Below, piece after piece: positions 45,836 through 53,755 of a stretch of 64,000 nucleotides of DNA. The notes under the pieces were generated by a model. It had not been told where the DNA came from. It made no database searches and saw only the letters and a program-made list of their open reading frames with translations. A program made the translations under genes and the position numbers. The DNA comes from Trichomonas vaginalis G3. Its lineage: Eukaryota; Parabasalia; Trichomonadida; Trichomonadidae. The stretch's first letter is position 1. Each line of letters starts with the position of its first letter. The stretch spans positions 26,641,411 through 26,705,410 of the forward strand of contig NC_067203.1 of the NCBI RefSeq assembly GCF_026262505.1, in the 5' to 3' direction.

Positions 45836-45908
45836 GGCTACGTAGCACAGTGGTCTAAGGTGGTGTTATGGAGGGGTCAAGGTCTGTGGTTCGAACCGCG
45901 ACAGCGCC
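45836..45908 (+). ncRNA. tRNA-like sequence with A and B boxes
   Basis: TAGCACAGTGGTCTAAGG at 45843-45860 fits an internal A box, and GGTTCGAACCG at 45888-45898 fits a B box. They are spaced as in a 73-base tRNA. The arms pair poorly, only the outer three acceptor pairs being good, so this may be a tRNA relic, a Pol III promoter or a tRNA mimic rather than a working tRNA. Present in both copies of the block. Confidence 0.4.
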
Positions 45909-45973
45909 GTATTTTCTTATTTTCTTTATTTGTCTTGTTTGTCGTGAATAAAAAGTGTCATAAAAGTGCTCTA

Positions 45974-46038
45974 TCTTCCACGGGAATAAATAAAAAATTT
46001 ACTTTATTTCTTCTTTATTTCTTTGTTCCCGTGGAAGA
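45974..46038. repeat. 13-bp perfect inverted repeat with 39-bp spacer
   Basis: TCTTCCACGGGAA at 45974-45986 and its exact complement at 46026-46038 enclose an AT-rich spacer. The same structure is in the left copy near 27908-27972. Function unknown. Confidence 0.8.
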
Positions 46039-46148
46039 AGGGTTTTGCTGTTTTTTCTCAGCCGAAATCAATGATTTTTTCATTTTTGGAATCCTTAGCG
46101 AATGAGGAATCTTTTCTCTCGTGGAAGCTTTGACCTAAAATATAATTT

Positions 46149-46195
46149 AGGTGAAGAGGTGAGATGTCACCTGTTTTCTCACCTCTTTTTTCACC
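46149..46195. repeat. AGGTGA intergenic hairpin
   Basis: AGGTGAAGAGGTGAGA pairs with TCTCACCTCTTTTTTCACC around a nested TCACCTG. Part of the same family as 17817 and 57302. Confidence 0.7.
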
Positions 46196-46202
46196 CTCGT
46201 GA

Positions 46203-46277
46203 CTTTGTCATAACTTCTTCGTAAATGCTTTGTCATAACTTCTTCGTAAATGCTTTGTCATAACTTCTTCGTAAATG
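46203..46277. repeat. three direct repeats of 25 bp
   Basis: Three perfect head-to-tail copies of a 25-base unit (CTTTGTCATAACTTC, then TTCGTAAATG) between two AGGTGA hairpins. Related in wording to the 23-bp repeats at 44418. Confidence 0.9.
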
Positions 46278-46302
46278 AGTGTAAATGACCAAAAATATAT
46301 TA

Positions 46303-46386
46303 TAGGTGAAGAGGTGAGATGTCACCTAGCCGCTTTGCGGCTCTGACCCTTTGGGTCTCTTTTTTCACCTAATTTCTCACCTCTTG
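46303..46386. repeat. AGGTGA hairpin with nested double hairpin
   Basis: The same arrangement as 44335-44408, with a double hairpin (AGCCGC/GCGGCT and GACCC/GGGTC) at 46328-46357. It lies 80 bases before the next gene. Confidence 0.75.
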
Positions 46387-46465
46387 AATTTTCATGAATT
46401 TCCTTAAGATAGAAAAATAACGTTAGTTTTATTTTTATTTATTTTTTTATTTTGTATGTAAAGAT

Positions 46466-47431
46466 ATGATTTCAACAATCGGCACAACAACAATTCAAGC
46501 CGCGAACGGCGGGACTCTGTCCACAACAACTTCACCAAACTCGTTAGTCATGAATCCAACATCTATGTTAGTAGAGATGAAAAGCTTCATTCCTTCTTCA
46601 TATACTTTCGAAACAAAAATCCAGAAGATAAAGCAAGAACTTTTAACAAGTAATTTAGACTGTAGTGCGAAAGATGAAACAAATGAACAGTATCTTTATG
46701 AAATGCAGGACATTATTGACCATTTACCTAAACTACCTGAAATTCAGCATCAAAAACTAACTATTCCTGAATTCGATGAAATAGAAGTGAAACCAACTGA
46801 CTCAGTAGAAATAAAGAAGTTCATTCGAAAGGTAAACTATGAGTTTCTAGGATTTCATTGCAACCATAAGGTTATGGACAAAGATTGCGACATGGTATAT
46901 AAGAATGTTTCTGACATATATAAATCCGGGGAGTTTAAGACCTACGATAACTTTGTTTCGTTAGTTGCTGAATGTGTATGGCAGATAAGAGATAAAGATA
47001 GAAGAGGTAAAATATGGAACGAACAGATAAGACCAACTGCTTTTGAGTTAAAGAAAACCATTGACGCCTTAGTTGTTTTAGCAGGTAAGGTTTCAGAATA
47101 TAACGCAAAAATGAATCCGCAATGTTCTAAATGTAAAGCAGCAATTAGGAAATATAACTACTCCGTCAAAGAGATAGAAAGAATGCGAAACGACTATGCA
47201 GACTTAAAGAAAGAAGCAGAAAAGCCAGCAGAAAATAAAATGGACATGTTAGCATTTCTGAACAAAAACTATCCAACTGCTGACGATTTCCTTCTATCTG
47301 ACGTCAAGAAGAAATATAAAGAAACTTTCGGCATTGTTAAAACTTTTGACATACTGACAGAAGAAATAGAAGCTACGAAATTGTTTAGGATTTCAAATAT
47401 ACATCGTACAATTCATGTAAAACGCTTGTGA
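46466..47431 (+). CDS. Polinton unknown protein, 321 aa
   Basis: The first 35 residues are Thr/Ser/Asn-rich and include the peptide coded by a double hairpin. The rest is charged and mostly helical, with two Cys pairs (FHCNHK, and CSKCKAAIRK), which could bind zinc, and coiled-coil-like stretches (ERMRNDYADLKKEAEK). No family is recognised. An AGGTGA hairpin follows its stop. Confidence 0.65.
   Translation: MISTIGTTTIQAANGGTLSTTTSPNSLVMNPTSMLVEMKSFIPSSYTFETKIQKIKQELLTSNLDCSAKDETNEQYLYEMQDIIDHLPKLPEIQHQKLTIPEFDEIEVKPTDSVEIKKFIRKVNYEFLGFHCNHKVMDKDCDMVYKNVSDIYKSGEFKTYDNFVSLVAECVWQIRDKDRRGKIWNEQIRPTAFELKKTIDALVVLAGKVSEYNAKMNPQCSKCKAAIRKYNYSVKEIERMRNDYADLKKEAEKPAENKMDMLAFLNKNYPTADDFLLSDVKKKYKETFGIVKTFDILTEEIEATKLFRISNIHRTIHVKRL
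46499..46522 (+). repeat. double-hairpin element in frame in the 321-aa gene
   Basis: GCCG/CGGC with loop cgaa, then GGAC/GTCC with loop tct. It lies 33 bases after the start codon and is read in frame as AANGGTLS. Left twin near 28435. Confidence 0.7.
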
Positions 47432-47439
47432 AAAACTGG

Positions 47440-47488
47440 GGTGAGAAAACAGGTGAGAAAACGGGTGACATCTCACCTCTTCACCTAT
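47440..47488. repeat. AGGTGA intergenic hairpin
   Basis: GGTGAGAAAACAGGTGAGAA and TCTCACCTCTTCACCT, directly after the stop codon at 47431. Confidence 0.65.
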
Positions 47489-47510
47489 AATATATTTTTG
47501 CTTTAATTAA

Positions 47511-48005
47511 ATGCTTTCCGGAAACGTCGATGAAAATCATATGGACAAATTATATGAAAAAATTAATAATGATTACCCCTCATTAACCAGGGAAATGACG
47601 GATTCTATAGTTCGTAAATTCGATGAAATACAGGATATGTGGTTCGACAGATTCGACATGAACGATAAGGAAAAGAGAAAGAACGATAACAATTTACTTA
47701 CTAAAAGAATCCTAAAATCTAAAATAGGTGAAGCTTCAACATTTAACACAGTACATAACTTTTACACCGCTGTTTATATTTTCAATAATTTATTTAACGA
47801 TGAACGAGAAAGAAAAAGTATGTTTAACGGAAGAAATGAATATGATTTTATCCTTTGTGCTGTTCGGGATGTTGACATGAAACTAAAGAAAATATTCTTA
47901 TTACAAGATGACACGGTTGAAGATGAAGTCAATGAGTTTTTAAATCGTGATTTAAATGAAATTGATGAAGTTATGACCGAATGTTATAAAAAGTTCAAGA
48001 GGTGA
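47511..48005 (+). CDS. Polinton unknown protein, 164 aa
   Basis: An acidic, helical protein with two halves joined by a Lys-rich stretch (NDKEKRKNDNNLLTKRILKS). No family is recognised. It runs in the same direction as the 321-aa gene, 80 bp upstream, and its stop overlaps the next AGGTGA hairpin. Confidence 0.65.
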   Translation: MLSGNVDENHMDKLYEKINNDYPSLTREMTDSIVRKFDEIQDMWFDRFDMNDKEKRKNDNNLLTKRILKSKIGEASTFNTVHNFYTAVYIFNNLFNDERERKSMFNGRNEYDFILCAVRDVDMKLKKIFLLQDDTVEDEVNEFLNRDLNEIDEVMTECYKKFKR

Positions 48006-48048
48006 AAAAAGAGGTGAGAAAACAGGTGAAATCTCACCTCTTCACCTA
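48002..48048. repeat. AGGTGA hairpin between convergent genes
   Basis: GGTGAAAAAAGAGGTGAGAA with ATCTCACCTCTTCACCT. It begins at the stop codon of the gene ending at 48005 and faces the 3' end of the integrase. Confidence 0.65.
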
Positions 48049-48148
48049 AATTATATTTTTGGTGTAAATTTATGACAAAAATAAATGGTACCATTAATGA
48101 TATCATGACTGTTCTCGTTCATGTCTGATTTACATCCAACGAAAAAGT

Positions 48149-49234
48149 TTAGAAGAATTTTCTTATTCTTTCTGGCATATTTTTGTCTTTCCAGTACTCC
48201 CGCTCTAATGGTCCCAGATGTGTTGGTTTTGACTCTCTCAAGTTCTTAGATGGTATAACATCTTCAACGCCTCCTTCATATCTTACTTTATAAGTGTCAT
48301 CGTTTGTGTTATAGTCAAGTATTTCAATAACCACTCCTCGCTTTGCTTCGTCAATGGTTTCAGCAAGTTTGCCATTACTACTTTCGACTAATTTATGTCG
48401 AGGGTAAAATGCTATGGAGTCGTCAGCAGCTTTTATAAGATATCCATTACCTTGCGTAGAGTCTACGATATAATAATTTCGACTTAACCTTAAACGTTTC
48501 TTTGTCAATGGTTTGTCGTCAAGAACTACACGAACTTTTGTACCAGGAATGAGGGTAAATTGTGTTGAATTTCTGATATTTTGTGTTTGACTTAGTTTCT
48601 TTTGTATATACTTTTCTTCTTGTTGTTGTGTCATTGAATTTGGTGTATGTCCTGTTGTAGAATGTGTTGAGGAATTATATACTTCGAGAAAATGTTTCAT
48701 TGTTTCTTCGGTAAAGTCTCGCTCTTGATTTAAATCTCTGAGAGTCCTTATGAAGCGGTTAATGATACCGAGTATGTTATGGTTATGGTCTTCAGTAGTG
48801 TAGTGAGTTATGTTATGCTTAATGAGAAAATCTGTGATTTCGTTGCTGAGGTATGCACTGTCTTGGTCTGATGTTAAAATACTTGGGCTATGTTCTGCTA
48901 CAAACTTTTGTAAAACTCTTAACACTTCACGTGTTCCTTTATTTCTCATTATATATGCATATGCTTTACGAGTGTTAACATTAATGAAGATGAGGAATGG
49001 TTTATGTCCTCCTTTTCTGCTTTGAATGAGAGTGTCAAATTGGTATGCGTCAGGAGTGTTGGAGTAAATTGGTAAAAAGTAGTCGTAAGGATTTATTTTT
49101 GTTTGATGTACAACATTTTTGTCAAAGAACCTTTTCACTTCAGCTCTGTTAGTAAATCCCGAACTCTTTGCAGCTTCATTGAACTTCTTAAATGACCTCC
49201 ATGGATGTTGTTCGAATACTTCTTTCAAGCTCAT
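48149..49234 (-). CDS. Polinton retroviral-type integrase with chromo-like tail
   Basis: A 361-residue protein. An N-terminal helical part (residues 1-50) is followed by the RNase H-fold rve core: YQFDTLIQ, then FLIFINVNTRKAYAY, ILTSDQDSAYLS, and the helix INRFIRTLRDLNQ with HSTTGHTPNSM. After an SH3-like stretch (TLIPGTKVRVVL) the C-terminus (VVIEILDYNTNDDTYKVRYEG) looks like a chromodomain. This order is that of Polinton integrases, which join the element to host DNA and may be steered by the chromo-like part. Part of a fossil element, in the half that looks nearly whole. Confidence 0.85.
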   Translation of the reverse strand: MSLKEVFEQHPWRSFKKFNEAAKSSGFTNRAEVKRFFDKNVVHQTKINPYDYFLPIYSNTPDAYQFDTLIQSRKGGHKPFLIFINVNTRKAYAYIMRNKGTREVLRVLQKFVAEHSPSILTSDQDSAYLSNEITDFLIKHNITHYTTEDHNHNILGIINRFIRTLRDLNQERDFTEETMKHFLEVYNSSTHSTTGHTPNSMTQQQEEKYIQKKLSQTQNIRNSTQFTLIPGTKVRVVLDDKPLTKKRLRLSRNYYIVDSTQGNGYLIKAADDSIAFYPRHKLVESSNGKLAETIDEAKRGVVIEILDYNTNDDTYKVRYEGGVEDVIPSKNLRESKPTHLGPLEREYWKDKNMPERIRKFF

Positions 49235-49253
49235 TTATGTAAAGTTAAAGATT

Positions 49254-49967
49254 TTAACCAACTCGTATCCAAGCGTGCATTGTTATATAAGGAGGCATAT
49301 AATCTTTTCCATTACCTGCTGGGTCTGTAATACCAGCTACAACATGTGTATGATTTCCTGCAGTTCCACAGAAAATACCTGTGCTAACATCTTTGGGGTC
49401 AGTTGTGATATCATATCTATGCATTCCCTGTCTATCCGAACCCGCTGCAAGATTTGTATAACCTCTTTTTGTTATTGAATGTGAATGGTTTCCTTCCACA
49501 GATGTTCTTCCACTGAACCTATGCATATGTGAAGGAAGGTTTTCAATACCTATTTTCTTTGAACCTCCCATCTTCATTGACTGCGTATTAGTGTAGAATG
49601 GAAAACTGTCAACTATTTCATACCATCTACCACCAAATAAAGTGTTTGGATTTATTGGATTCATAGACGTATAAACAGCTCCTATAGGATATATTAAATC
49701 ATATATGCTCATAACTCTATAAACATATTCTAAAGAACTTATGTCATTAAATACCATTTGGAATGTATCTCCCGGATGAAATGTTGCATTTGTTCCACTT
49801 TTATAATGTAATGTTAGTTCAATAGAATTATCCAAGAAAAATTCAAAAGTATCTGGTTGAAGACCTCTAACAAATTCAAATGGAGTTGCTGGTTCACCAT
49901 TTATAATTTCTGTTGTAAATGTCATTGTATCTGGTTTCGAAAATTTCTTTGTTAGTTCTGCATCCAC
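49254..49967 (-). CDS. phage-type fibre tip / tail-collar-like protein in Polinton
   Basis: A 237-residue protein. Residues about 90-125 read YPIGAVYTSMNPINPNTLFG followed by GRWYEIVDSFPFY, the hallmark of phage tail-fibre tip and collar-like proteins. A Gly-rich part with LPSHMHRFSG and HSHS follows, and the end is PPYITMHAWIRVG, another typical ending. Such His-rich tips can hold metal ions between trimer chains in phages; that is family knowledge. Here it is inferred to be a host-surface attachment protein of the virus-like particle. It sits directly upstream (same strand) of the integrase, and downstream of two fibre-shaft-like genes. Confidence 0.8.
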   Translation of the reverse strand: MDAELTKKFSKPDTMTFTTEIINGEPATPFEFVRGLQPDTFEFFLDNSIELTLHYKSGTNATFHPGDTFQMVFNDISSLEYVYRVMSIYDLIYPIGAVYTSMNPINPNTLFGGRWYEIVDSFPFYTNTQSMKMGGSKKIGIENLPSHMHRFSGRTSVEGNHSHSITKRGYTNLAAGSDRQGMHRYDITTDPKDVSTGIFCGTAGNHTHVVAGITDPAGNGKDYMPPYITMHAWIRVG

Positions 49968-50076
49968 ATAAGTTTTGTCGCTTTCTTGTCTAACATTGCT
50001 GGTAGTTCATATGCTTCAAAGTTTCTGGCATGATCTTCGGTATTCCTGCAACTTTGTTATTAAGTTAGAGTATCTT

Positions 50077-50805
50077 TTACGCTTGTACTTGGATTTCTAA
50101 TGGTGCACTTGAACCAAGGTCAAAGTTCAATATTATGTCGTCTGCTCTAACAGTAGTGAAGGATTTATGTGTATGGTTCTTGTCTGCTTTCTTATCATAT
50201 AAATCTTGAGCAGTGAATTTAATATTATTTTCATCCTTCATGACATAAACATCTTTACATCTAATGTTTCTCATCGTCGTTATGTCGTCATCCGATGTTA
50301 AACCTTGTGGAAAGTTAGGAGGTTTACAATATAATGCAGCCGCGTGCGGCGGGGCTCCGCCCTCCCCACCAGTTTCTTCAACCGTTCCTTCAATACTTTC
50401 TATAGCAACAGTTGTGAAGGATTTATGTGTATGGTTCTTGTCTGCTTTCTTATCTAACATTGCTGGTAGTTCATGTGCTTCAAAGTTTCTGGCATGACTT
50501 TCAATGTTCCTGCAACTGTTATCTAAACTGTTAAGAGTATCTTTTACGCTTGTACTTGGATTTTCTAATGGTGCACTTGAACCAAGGTCAAAGTTCAATA
50601 TTATGTCGTCTGCTCTAACAGTAGTGAAGGATTTATGTGTATGGTTCTTGTCAGCTTTACTGTCTAAAGAAGTTTGAAGTTCATTTATATCGGAGATGTT
50701 GTGTTTATGAGATTTCAAAACTTTGTTCGTTGCGTCAAGTTCAACTTTGTCAGCTTTACTTTTAATAGCATCTTCAAACGTTATTTTTGCCTTAACTCTT
50801 AACAT
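50077..50805 (-). CDS. Polinton fibre-shaft-like protein with HTHK repeats
   Basis: A 242-residue protein with the block KADKNHTHKSFTTV three times (near residues 50, 123 and 212) and a related SHKHNISDINEL near 32. Repeats with KADKNHTH are typical of phage tail-fibre shafts. Two repeats are followed by the same segment (RADDIILNFDLGSSAPLE). A double hairpin codes the Gly/Ala/Pro-rich insert (GGEGGAPPHAAA) between repeats. It is part of the fibre module. The piece at 49970-50076 repeats parts of this gene. Confidence 0.7.
   Translation of the reverse strand: MLRVKAKITFEDAIKSKADKVELDATNKVLKSHKHNISDINELQTSLDSKADKNHTHKSFTTVRADDIILNFDLGSSAPLENPSTSVKDTLNSLDNSCRNIESHARNFEAHELPAMLDKKADKNHTHKSFTTVAIESIEGTVEETGGEGGAPPHAAALYCKPPNFPQGLTSDDDITTMRNIRCKDVYVMKDENNIKFTAQDLYDKKADKNHTHKSFTTVRADDIILNFDLGSSAPLEIQVQA
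50339..50362 (+). repeat. double-hairpin element in the fibre-shaft gene
   Basis: GCCGC/GCGGC with a 2-base loop, then GGGC/GCCC with loop tcc. It lies between two HTHK repeats. Left twin near 32340. Confidence 0.75.
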
Positions 50806-50819
50806 AAATCTTGGTTCAA

Positions 50820-52715
50820 CTAATACACATTAACAGAGAAAGTAGAGGCATAAATTTCATCGTTATAACTAAATGCTTCTGGTGCTTTAGTGTCATACTG
50901 TACAGTACAGCTTATGTCATAACCTTTAGCACGAATGTATTTATATCTTCTTTCATTAACATTTTTTGTCTTCGCTTCATCACTTCGTGTTAAATATCCA
51001 TGGTAGTCCGTTATAATCTGTTCGTCTGAAGTTATATAATGAACGTGGTTTTTATCTGCTTTTTCGGCTAATTTCTCATTAACATCATTCACTTCTAATT
51101 CAACTCTTCCGCCAGAACTCTTATTATCATTAATCTTTTTCATTAATTCGGTAATTACGTCATAAAGACTATATTCTGTTTTCGGTTTTGTAAATAATGA
51201 GTCAAAATTTCTTTTCATCATTACATCGCTGACATTAATGATATCACCAATTCCTTTTTCATTTATTCTCTTCATTAATTCTGCAATAATGACGAATATA
51301 TAATCTGTTAATTTATTCTCTTCATCGAGGGTTATAGAATGTTTTGAAATTGAATCATTAACTCCTCTAAATAAATCAATAACTTCAGGATACACGTTTT
51401 TAATGTCTTGAATAACCCGACCAGTATCCTCGCCACTATGTGGCTCTGAGCCCGTTGGGCTCTGTTGTTCATGTTCTTCGTTCCCGTCGTTACGTGGTTT
51501 TATATCTCTAACCATCATCAACGCAGCCATAACCGGAGGGTTTGTTGCTACCTGTTCGAAAATCCGTCCGTTATGTATGGTATATCTAAATAATTTCTTT
51601 GTGTTTGTTAAAACATTTGAAACAAGTCTTTTAAAACCATCTACAAAATTTCCTGTTTCACCTAATGTTCTTGCAGCATTTACAAGCTCACCCATTCCCG
51701 CTTTTGACCCCAAAAACGTCCATATTGCATTTATTTCACTCTGTATAGTTGTCCATTCAGCGAAACTAACACCCGCATTCGCTAAGCTGAAAATGAAATT
51801 CAGTGGATCGAACTTAATTCCACCTTCTTTTTCAATTTCAACGAACTCACTAACATGAGATTTTAAATATTCTTTCGTTAAAATTGTTTTCCCCGATGTT
51901 ATGTCATTAACGAAACTATCACCGTCAAAAGTTAACGAATTCAATTTCGTCGTTGATGCTTTTATTTCATACACCGCTTTATCGATAGTTTTTGGCTCAC
52001 CTTCTTTAGAAGCATATGAAACATTAATGAATGAATTATATGTATTCGTGAATGAATTAAAATCAATGATTTTCATTAATGACGCCTTTAATGATTCATT
52101 AACTGTTGAATCCCTTAAAACAATTAATGAACTGTCCTTTATGAAAGGTACACTGCAAACCGTCGAGTTTGGATCAAATGCTGTAGTTGGTGCAGGAATA
52201 TTAATGATATAAGTCATTAAATCATTAAGTGACGTAAATAATGTTGTCGTTTTTGATTTAATTTCTTTAGCATCTGTTATATATGGTAATTTTATTTCTG
52301 TAGTTTCTGAATTAAAGATATTCGCTAAAATGTTTTGTAAACTGTTTTGAACAGCTGTGTAAACCGTTGAATTCGGAACTCTTACGATTTCACCATCCTT
52401 AATAAAAGGCATTGTACATGACGTAGTGCTTGGGTCAAATCTTTCGGGATTATAATTCAACATATATTCTAACGCTTCATATACAGACCTATAAACAGTT
52501 GTGTCGTTCTTCATGACAACTTCACCATTTACAATGAATGGCATAGTGCATGGAGTTAAAATAGGGTCAAACTTTTCATAGTCCTTCCATGTTATGTATT
52601 TCTCGGTATTTCCATCAGAAATAACAATATATTTGTCAGTAAGTGTGAGAGAGTATTGACCAAAATATAAACGTTTAGCTCTGTCAGCTTCATACGCATA
52701 TGCAGCAATACTCAT
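50820..52715 (-). CDS. Polinton large fibre or structural protein, 631 aa
   Basis: The N-terminal 230 residues hold four related repeats of about 40 residues with the pattern FDP, then CTMPFI (or KLPYI, CSVPFI), DGEIV and STVY. A helical middle follows. The last 100 residues contain EKADKNHVHYITSDE, the same shaft motif as in the next gene. So it may be the base or anchor of the fibre. A double hairpin (51432-51462) lies in frame near residue 425 (SPTGSEPHSGEDTG). Its start overlaps by 16 bases the open frame of the plus-strand gene at 52733, whose true start is probably later. Confidence 0.65.
   Translation of the reverse strand: MSIAAYAYEADRAKRLYFGQYSLTLTDKYIVISDGNTEKYITWKDYEKFDPILTPCTMPFIVNGEVVMKNDTTVYRSVYEALEYMLNYNPERFDPSTTSCTMPFIKDGEIVRVPNSTVYTAVQNSLQNILANIFNSETTEIKLPYITDAKEIKSKTTTLFTSLNDLMTYIINIPAPTTAFDPNSTVCSVPFIKDSSLIVLRDSTVNESLKASLMKIIDFNSFTNTYNSFINVSYASKEGEPKTIDKAVYEIKASTTKLNSLTFDGDSFVNDITSGKTILTKEYLKSHVSEFVEIEKEGGIKFDPLNFIFSLANAGVSFAEWTTIQSEINAIWTFLGSKAGMGELVNAARTLGETGNFVDGFKRLVSNVLTNTKKLFRYTIHNGRIFEQVATNPPVMAALMMVRDIKPRNDGNEEHEQQSPTGSEPHSGEDTGRVIQDIKNVYPEVIDLFRGVNDSISKHSITLDEENKLTDYIFVIIAELMKRINEKGIGDIINVSDVMMKRNFDSLFTKPKTEYSLYDVITELMKKINDNKSSGGRVELEVNDVNEKLAEKADKNHVHYITSDEQIITDYHGYLTRSDEAKTKNVNERRYKYIRAKGYDISCTVQYDTKAPEAFSYNDEIYASTFSVNVY
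51432..51462 (-). repeat. double-hairpin element, type II, in frame
   Basis: On the minus strand a GAGCCC/GGGCTC stem with loop aac is followed by GCCAC/GTGGC with a 3-base loop. Order is reversed relative to type I. Both stems differ from those elsewhere by paired changes (GCCAC/GTGGC instead of GCCGC/GCGGC). Confidence 0.75.
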
Positions 52716-52732
52716 ATTTTAATGAGAATAAA

Positions 52733-53509
52733 ATGTTGTTCTATTTGCAAAGTACAGACCCAAACGAATACGGGACAGTAAAGCTACAAACAAACTTAGG
52801 TCTTCAGAATGAAGCGCTTGCTTTCAGAGTTGTTGACTTCAATACTATCGCTTCATTCGTTATAACAGATGAAACAGATTTCATGGAGCTTGAAATAGAT
52901 GGAAAGAAGCACGAAATAAGATTTCACAATAATGTAGAATATAAGATGGAAACATTAGCTGGAGTGTTAAATGCGCTCATAAATACTACAATAAACAAGG
53001 AGAACGAAGAAAACTTAATGAATGTTAAACTTATTGCAGGAGTTTTGAAGTTCAGTTATGCGAAGGAGTTTAAGATAACACGAATGAGTCATAGAGTTCA
53101 ATTGCTTCTGGGAGCATACCATATGACATGTCCTTTGAAAAGTGTTGACAAAACGATTGAGATGAAATCTGTTCCATACGTATGTTATGGTAATTGTTTA
53201 TACGTTGAGTCAAAAATAGCTAATGTCACAGGTATTTCAGGAGTTAATAGTAAAGGTTCAGTAGAATATAAATCCTTCTGTTATGCAGTCAATTCAATGT
53301 TCATTCCAAACGTTCCTGTCATAGTAACTCATTTAGGTAAATGGGTTCGCATTAGTCCTCATAATTTGAAAGACATGCAATTCAGACTTGTTGACTTTCA
53401 AGGAGAGCCTGTAGAACTGAAGGCACCAGTGCGAATGACTGTTGAAGTTGACTTTTTAGAAAATATTAAATGCAACAGCTTACAAGAGAACTCAGAGCTA
53501 AAAATATAA
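52733..53509 (+). CDS. Polinton jelly-roll minor capsid-like protein
   Basis: A 258-residue protein if the start is taken at the ATG at 52733 (MLFYLQSTDPNEYG); an earlier ATG at 52700 would overlap the divergent fibre gene more. It is beta-rich throughout, and its C-terminal block (KDMQFRLVDFQGEPVELK, then APVRMTVEVDF) has the shape of the last strands of penton-like proteins in Polintons and adenoviruses. A capsid role is inferred. It overlaps the next gene by 40 bases. Confidence 0.6.
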   Translation: MLFYLQSTDPNEYGTVKLQTNLGLQNEALAFRVVDFNTIASFVITDETDFMELEIDGKKHEIRFHNNVEYKMETLAGVLNALINTTINKENEENLMNVKLIAGVLKFSYAKEFKITRMSHRVQLLLGAYHMTCPLKSVDKTIEMKSVPYVCYGNCLYVESKIANVTGISGVNSKGSVEYKSFCYAVNSMFIPNVPVIVTHLGKWVRISPHNLKDMQFRLVDFQGEPVELKAPVRMTVEVDFLENIKCNSLQENSELKI

Positions 53510-53739
53510 AGTATGAATGTTATGTATTAGGTCATGAACTTTGGTTATTGCTGTTTGATGAAACAAATGAGTTAGTTATGTCAGTCAAGAGAACAGAAAA
53601 AGGCGTCAAAGGCGCCGAGCGCAAAGCGCTATATTGTGTTAGTGAAAACTGCACCAAGTCAATAAGATTAGGTTTGCATTATGAAGATGAGTTCGATACT
53701 GTTGAAGAAGTTTTGGATAGATATTACAAATTGCTTTAA
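53470..53739 (+). CDS. Polinton small protein, 89 aa
   Basis: A small protein with an aromatic middle (LGHELWLLLFDE) and an acidic C-terminus (EDEFDTVEEVLDRYYK). A double hairpin codes GVKGAERKALY in frame. No family is recognised. It overlaps the end of the capsid-like gene, suggesting co-expression. Confidence 0.6.
   Translation: MQQLTRELRAKNIKYECYVLGHELWLLLFDETNELVMSVKRTEKGVKGAERKALYCVSENCTKSIRLGLHYEDEFDTVEEVLDRYYKLL
53602..53629 (+). repeat. double-hairpin element in the 89-aa gene
   Basis: GGCG/CGCC with a 7-base loop, then GCGC/GCGC with loop aaa, two bases apart. Both stems differ in sequence from other copies while staying paired. Confidence 0.7.
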
Positions 53740-53755
53740 TTTACTAAAACATATT

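Larger units (their letters stand above)
40976..50829. repeat. right copy of the duplicated 9.9-kb Polinton block
   Basis: It matches 22917-32860 but reads much more cleanly. It begins abruptly inside the PolB gene after the 121-bp tandem repeat and continues without a seam into the rest of the Polinton. Confidence 0.85.

Noticed and set aside
45827-46105. Plus-strand open frame of 92 codons over the tRNA-like sequence
   Set aside because: It crosses the tRNA-like stretch and the inverted repeat; biased composition and no homology seen.
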